This document shows, one piece after another, positions 6,716 to 10,748 of a DNA stretch of 10,748 nucleotides (position 1 is the stretch's first letter; every line of letters begins with the position of its first letter). The position numbers and the translations under genes were made by a program. Location of the stretch: positions 1 through 10,748 of the forward strand of contig DFDG01000144.1 of NCBI GenBank assembly GCA_002367815.1. Direction: 5' to 3'. This DNA comes from Opitutaceae bacterium UBA3033 (GTDB taxonomy: Bacteria; Verrucomicrobiota; Verrucomicrobiia; Opitutales; Opitutaceae). The notes under the pieces are model-generated. The model was given only the letters and a program-made list of their open reading frames with translations. It was not told the origin of the DNA and searched no databases.

Positions 6716-8485
6716 ATGGCGCCCGATTCACCAGAAAAAATTGAAGTCATCTTACAGGGGATACCGGCTTCCGACGGAATCGCCTACGGGCGGGTGTTCG
6801 TATTCATCCAGAGTGAAGTTGAGGTGCCGCACTACGAGGTGGAGGCAGAAAAACGGATTGATGAGGTTGCCCGGTTTGATCAGGCGCTGCTACTGACCCG
6901 GCAGCAGATTGCCAAGATCCAGAATGAGGTGGAAAAAAATATCGGTCCCGAGGAGGCCCGGATATTTGATGCCCATTTGATGGTGTTGGAGGATCAGGCC
7001 CTGATCACCGAAACCATCCGTGAATTTGAAACCACGAGGATGAACGTTGAAACGTGTTTCAACAAAATTTCCCAACGTTACATCAAGGCCTTTACGGAAA
7101 TTGATGACGAATATTTACGCGAACGGGCGAGCGATATTCGAGATGTGGCGCAACGGGTTTTGAATAATTTGCTCGGGCAGGCGGACAACAGTCTCAGCAA
7201 ATTGGCCGACCAGCGTATTGTAGTGGCAAACGATATATCGCCTTCGGATTCAGCCGGACTTGATCGCAGCACGGCATTGGCGGTCGTCACAGATTCGGGT
7301 AGTAAAACCAGTCATGCCGTCATTGTCGCACGATCGATGAAGGTGCCGGCTATTGTGGGCATGCGCGATTTGACCACACGGGTGGTTAATGGGGAATGGG
7401 CGATCATCGATGGGTATGATGGCATCGTTATTCTCAATCCATCCGAATCCACGCTTTTCCGATATGGGCAGATTCAGGAACAGAAAAAGACCTTCGAAAC
7501 CCAGTTACTGGATGCCAATGATGAGCCGGCGGACACGCTGGACGGCGAGCATGTGACCCTGATGGCAAATATTGAGAAAGTGGATGAGATTGGCCTCGTC
7601 ACGAGTTACAATGCCGAGGGAGTGGGTCTTTTCCGCACGGAATATCTTTTTTTGGACACGTCGCGAATTCCTTCGGAAAGCGAACAGACCATCGCATACC
7701 AAAAAGTGGCGTCCGCCCTCGCACCTAATCCGGTGATTATTCGCACTTTGGATTTAGGTGGGGACAAGCCGATGGAAGGAAATGCCCACCTGTTTCCGAA
7801 GGAGAACAATCCGTTCATGGGATTCCGCGCGATCAGATTTTGTTTGGAACACACCGACATCTTCAAAGCGCAATTGAGAGCCATTCTGGCGGCCAGCGCG
7901 CATGGTTCCATCAGGTTGATGTATCCGATGATCAGCGGAGTGGAGGAATTGGACTGTGCGAATGCCGTGTTGGAAGAGTGCAAAATGGAATTGCGTCAGA
8001 AGGGAACAGCCTTTGACGAAAAAATGGTGGTGGGCACGATGATAGAAATCCCGAGTGCGGCCATAACGGCCGATATTCTGGCGGACAAGTGCGGGTTTTT
8101 CAGCATCGGGACAAACGATCTGATTCAATATCTCATTGCCATTGATCGGGTGAACAATCGGATCGCCCATCTTTACGAGCCGACTCACCCGGCGGTATTG
8201 CGCACCATTAAACATGTGATCGAGGAAGCCCATCGCAAAAATATTACAGTGAGCATTTGCGGCGAGATGGGAGGGGACCCGCAGTTGGTTCCATTGCTGC
8301 TCGGTCTGGGGGTCGACTCTTTGAGTATGACTCCACCGTTGATTCCGGCAGTTCGTTTTCTGATTCGGGCCATGACAATGGCCGATGCCCGCCAACTTGC
8401 CGATGACGCCATGAATTTGAGTGATCCGAAACAGATCCTGGCGTTGTGCACGGATTTTTACCGGGAACGCATGAAGGCCAAGTAA
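6716..8485 (+). CDS. ptsI: Phosphoenolpyruvate-protein phosphotransferase (PTS enzyme I)
   Basis: Enzyme I takes phosphate from PEP onto a histidine and passes it to HPr, starting the PTS relay for sugar uptake or nitrogen/metabolic control. From the ATG at 6716 it has 589 residues, slightly longer than the roughly 575 of E. coli enzyme I. Seen directly: N-terminal LQGIPASDGIAYG; the helical HPr-binding domain with EEARIFDAHLMVLED (79-93); the phosphohistidine motif SGSKTSHAVIVAR with His200; GLFRTEYLF with Arg307; RTLDLGGDKP with Arg343; LMYPMIS; MIEIPSAA with the metal ligand Glu444; SIGTNDLIQY with Asp468; and SICGEMGGD with the catalytic Cys515. An upstream start at 6608 in the same frame overlaps ispE and adds unconserved residues, so it is rejected. 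GGTGG about 10 bases before the ATG may act as a weak ribosome-binding site. No ptsH or EII gene adjoins it, so its partners must be elsewhere. Confidence 0.96.
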   Translation: MAPDSPEKIEVILQGIPASDGIAYGRVFVFIQSEVEVPHYEVEAEKRIDEVARFDQALLLTRQQIAKIQNEVEKNIGPEEARIFDAHLMVLEDQALITETIREFETTRMNVETCFNKISQRYIKAFTEIDDEYLRERASDIRDVAQRVLNNLLGQADNSLSKLADQRIVVANDISPSDSAGLDRSTALAVVTDSGSKTSHAVIVARSMKVPAIVGMRDLTTRVVNGEWAIIDGYDGIVILNPSESTLFRYGQIQEQKKTFETQLLDANDEPADTLDGEHVTLMANIEKVDEIGLVTSYNAEGVGLFRTEYLFLDTSRIPSESEQTIAYQKVASALAPNPVIIRTLDLGGDKPMEGNAHLFPKENNPFMGFRAIRFCLEHTDIFKAQLRAILAASAHGSIRLMYPMISGVEELDCANAVLEECKMELRQKGTAFDEKMVVGTMIEIPSAAITADILADKCGFFSIGTNDLIQYLIAIDRVNNRIAHLYEPTHPAVLRTIKHVIEEAHRKNITVSICGEMGGDPQLVPLLLGLGVDSLSMTPPLIPAVRFLIRAMTMADARQLADDAMNLSDPKQILALCTDFYRERMKAK

Positions 8486-8548
8486 TCTGAAGCATTTCAA
8501 TTTATCCAGCATTGCGAGCCGTTAGTCGGGGCCCATGCTGTTCCGACC

Positions 8549-9760
8549 TTGAAGCCAGAGCCGCCTGTTATCGCCTATTTATTTACGACGTTTCCCAAGA
8601 CTACGGAAACGTTCATGCAGCGTGAGGTCATAGCCATGCTGACCCATGGGGTTCGGCTGCGAATATATTCAATGTGGGGTGGGGAAAAAATGTTCAGAGG
8701 TGTGCCGATCACCAGGTTTCAAAAATGGAAACTACTGACTTTGCTCTGGATGATCCCAATCGAATCATTGAGACGCCCGGAGGTATTGAGGCAATTGCTC
8801 AAGGGGCTACTGTCGCGACGTCCGCCATCGTGGATTAATTTCTGGGAAAACATGCTGGGGGCAGGATTTGCCTGTTTATACGCGGGAGAATTTCGTCGGA
8901 ATCGACCCGATCACATTCATGCCCCTTGGGGTGGAGCTCCGGCGACGGCGGCCTGGTTGCTTTGGCGATTAGATGGACATCGATTCAGCGCTGCGGCCCA
9001 TGCTTATGATATTTATGAACATGGGGGGGATTGGTGGTTGAAGGACAAACTGGAGCACGCGCAATTCATTCATACCTCAACCGAGATGGGCCTGAGATCA
9101 TTGATTGAGCATGGCTTGGATTCCGGTAAAATTCATTGTATCCGCCGTGGACTTGATCAAATGCCCCGAGTCAAGCCACTGCGGAGTTTACGTGATCCGT
9201 TGCGGTTGTTGTGTGTGGCGCGCTTGGTGGAAAAGAAGGGACTGCGGCACCAACTTCGCATTTATGCCGCCCTTAAGAATGCGGGGCTTCAATTTACGGT
9301 TCGTATTGTTGGCGATGGACCGTTGAAACCCGAACTCGAACGACTCGCAGGAAGTCTGGGTGTGGCCAGTCAGATTAGTTTCACGGGCCACTTGCCGCAT
9401 AATGAAGTTTGGGATCAGTTGGAATGGGCAGACGTATTGTTGCACAGTGGTGTTATTGCCCAGAGCGGAGACCGGGACGGATTGCCCAACGTAATCCCGG
9501 AAGCGATGTCAATCGGGGTGGTGGTAGTTACCTCTCCGGCGGCGGCCACGACGGAAGCGGTGTCATCCGGTCACACCGGATTGGTGGCTGCGGTGGATGA
9601 AAAAGAAGAGTGGGTGGAAGCATTAAGGGAGATTTCACGAGATGATGAAATGGTGGAAAATTTGCGGACCAACGCCCGCCAATGGGTGGAGGAGAATTTC
9701 GATGCCCATAAAAATGCGAAACGTCTGTTGGCCCAATTCGATCGCGTGATTAAGTCATGA
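8549..9760 (+). CDS. Glycosyltransferase, GT4-like (GT-B fold, colanic-acid WcaL type)
   Basis: This 403-residue glycosyltransferase probably moves a sugar from a nucleotide-sugar donor onto a lipid-linked or surface-polysaccharide acceptor at the inner face of the membrane. Seen directly: N-terminal TTFPKTTETFMQREV (13-27), resembling the FPKLSETF motif of the WcaL-like group; DHIHAPWGGAPAT (121-133); AHAYDIYEHGG (150-160); the start of the donor domain with VARLVEKKG (223-231) supplying Arg225 and Lys230; VGDGP (254-258); and the donor motif DGLPNVIPE at 310-318. The first acidic residue of the EX7E motif is Asp310, not Glu. The TTG start is forced: between the ptsI stop and 8549 the frame has no ATG, GTG or other TTG, and the next ATG would cut into the conserved N-terminus. 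Its stop overlaps the next glycosyltransferase start. Donor and acceptor cannot be named. Confidence 0.9.
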   Translation: MKPEPPVIAYLFTTFPKTTETFMQREVIAMLTHGVRLRIYSMWGGEKMFRGVPITRFQKWKLLTLLWMIPIESLRRPEVLRQLLKGLLSRRPPSWINFWENMLGAGFACLYAGEFRRNRPDHIHAPWGGAPATAAWLLWRLDGHRFSAAAHAYDIYEHGGDWWLKDKLEHAQFIHTSTEMGLRSLIEHGLDSGKIHCIRRGLDQMPRVKPLRSLRDPLRLLCVARLVEKKGLRHQLRIYAALKNAGLQFTVRIVGDGPLKPELERLAGSLGVASQISFTGHLPHNEVWDQLEWADVLLHSGVIAQSGDRDGLPNVIPEAMSIGVVVVTSPAAATTEAVSSGHTGLVAAVDEKEEWVEALREISRDDEMVENLRTNARQWVEENFDAHKNAKRLLAQFDRVIKS

Positions 9761-10748
9761 TTTGGTTTGATAACACCAAAGTTTCGAAATCGACCCATCA
9801 TTCGGGCTTGATGCGCGTATCGACTCAACTGCAACAGAGTCTGGGCAAGGCGGCTACGGGAGTCGCCGGTCCCGACTGGATCAAAGATTCCACGCCAGCT
9901 GACTGGTTCTTGACGGCGGAAATATTTACCCCGGAGGAACGACCTGGTTTTGCGGAATTACTGCAGCAACGGCCCTGCCGGCTCGCGGCGATTTTTCACG
10001 ACGCGATTCCGCTGAAATTTCCCCGGATAACCTGGCCCAACAGTGTGGCTCGGCATCCGGCCTATATGAAAATGCTGGCACGGTTTGACCGGGTTTGGGC
10101 GGTATCCGAATACAGTCGAAACGAACTGTTGGGTTACTGGCAATGGTTAGGCCTTAAATCGCAACCCAGCGTGGAGGTGCTCTCATTGGGTGCGAATTTT
10201 ACGACCAATCCGCGGACATTGGTTCCTCGGGTTAATCCACCCCGAAAGCTGCTTTGTGTGGGCATACTCGAACCACGTAAAAATCAGTCTTTTCTACTTA
10301 ATGTTTGCGAGCACCTTTGGGCCGATAATTTGGACTTTGAATTGCATCTGGTCGGACGAGTTAACCCGCATTTCGGCCGGCCGATGGTGGAGCAGATCAA
10401 GGAGCTGAAAAAAAAATACCGGGGACTGTACTTTCATGCCGCAGCAAGTGACGCGATGCTGGATCAACTTTTCCAAGAAACGCGGGCAACGGTTTTTCCG
10501 ACCATCGCTGAAGGGTGTGGCATACCTGTGATCGAAACGCTTTGGCGGGGGGTGCCCTGTGTTTGCACGGATTTGCCGGTGCTCAGGGAAAATGCCTCCG
10601 CTGGTGGGTGTGTGCTAGTCACCGCAAACGATGCATCGGCTTGGCAAGTGGCCTTGCGTCGTGTGCTCACGGACGATGATCACTATGCCCAGCTGATTCA
10701 GGAAGCGATCTCGCGACCGCTGAAAACTTGGTTTGATACGGCTCAAAC
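9757..10748 (+). CDS. Glycosyltransferase, GT4-like, 3' end cut by window edge
   Basis: A second GT-B fold glycosyltransferase begins at the ATG at 9757 and stays open to the window edge, showing 330 residues; the stop and last part lie outside. Seen directly: an acceptor-side N-terminal stretch with HSGLMRVSTQL (15-25); IFHDAIPLKFP (79-89), the family's HD-IPL-FP element; FDRVWAVSEYSRNEL (110-124), the linker helix motif; LCVGILEPRKNQ (166-177) opening the donor domain with Arg174 and Lys175; and TVFPTIAEGCGIPVIE, whose Glu252 and Glu260 form the classic EX7E donor motif, followed by GVPCVCTDLPVLREN (265-279). Its ATG overlaps the TGA of the preceding glycosyltransferase in an ATGA, so the two are translationally coupled. 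The sequence resembles mannosyltransferase-like members that use GDP-sugars, but the donor is a guess. Perhaps 30-60 residues are missing. Confidence 0.9.
   Translation, partial: MIWFDNTKVSKSTHHSGLMRVSTQLQQSLGKAATGVAGPDWIKDSTPADWFLTAEIFTPEERPGFAELLQQRPCRLAAIFHDAIPLKFPRITWPNSVARHPAYMKMLARFDRVWAVSEYSRNELLGYWQWLGLKSQPSVEVLSLGANFTTNPRTLVPRVNPPRKLLCVGILEPRKNQSFLLNVCEHLWADNLDFELHLVGRVNPHFGRPMVEQIKELKKKYRGLYFHAAASDAMLDQLFQETRATVFPTIAEGCGIPVIETLWRGVPCVCTDLPVLRENASAGGCVLVTANDASAWQVALRRVLTDDDHYAQLIQEAISRPLKTWFDTAQ

Noticed and set aside
7754..8512. Minus-strand open frame of 252 codons
   Set aside because: It is antisense to the catalytic half of ptsI, whose motifs are intact; the His- and Gln-rich composition is typical of an antisense shadow.

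Overview
The window looks like chromosomal DNA of a free-living Gram-negative-type bacterium with moderate GC. It carries two lipoprotein solute-binding proteins, the MEP (non-mevalonate) isoprenoid pathway, a PTS enzyme I and polysaccharide-type glycosyltransferases. Clear Shine-Dalgarno sequences are lacking before nearly every start, which fits several Bacteroidota and Verrucomicrobiota lineages. The gene content and protein style suggest Verrucomicrobiota, but this is inference and no marker in the window settles it.

Layout. Bases 1-582 hold no gene I can defend; there are only short open stretches in several frames, possibly remnants of decayed coding DNA. From 583 to 5656 five genes lie tightly packed on the minus strand. 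In transcription order they are pyrF, ispD, ispF and two tandem paralogous peptide-type ABC substrate-binding lipoproteins. They are joined by a 4-base overlap (pyrF/ispD), a 3-base gap (ispD/ispF), a 28-base gap (ispF/first binding protein) and a 20-base overlap (between the binding proteins), so a single operon is likely. A 100-base divergent intergenic region (5657-5756) with a perfect 6-bp inverted repeat separates this block from the plus-strand genes. Those are ispE, ptsI (PTS enzyme I), a GT4-type glycosyltransferase, and a second GT4-type glycosyltransferase that starts at 9757 and runs off the right edge.

How the genes fit together. IspD, IspE and IspF are three consecutive steps of the MEP pathway (CTP addition, ATP phosphorylation, cyclisation). 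Here they are encoded on either side of one shared control region, with the UMP-forming enzyme PyrF beside them. The two binding proteins have no permease or ATPase genes nearby. Enzyme I has no HPr gene next to it. The two glycosyltransferases share an ATGA stop/start overlap and look like the beginning of a surface-polysaccharide cluster continuing beyond the window. I do not see a clearly undescribed system. The points most worth a second look are the divergent isoprenoid arrangement, the orphan binding-protein pair and the unexplained left flank.
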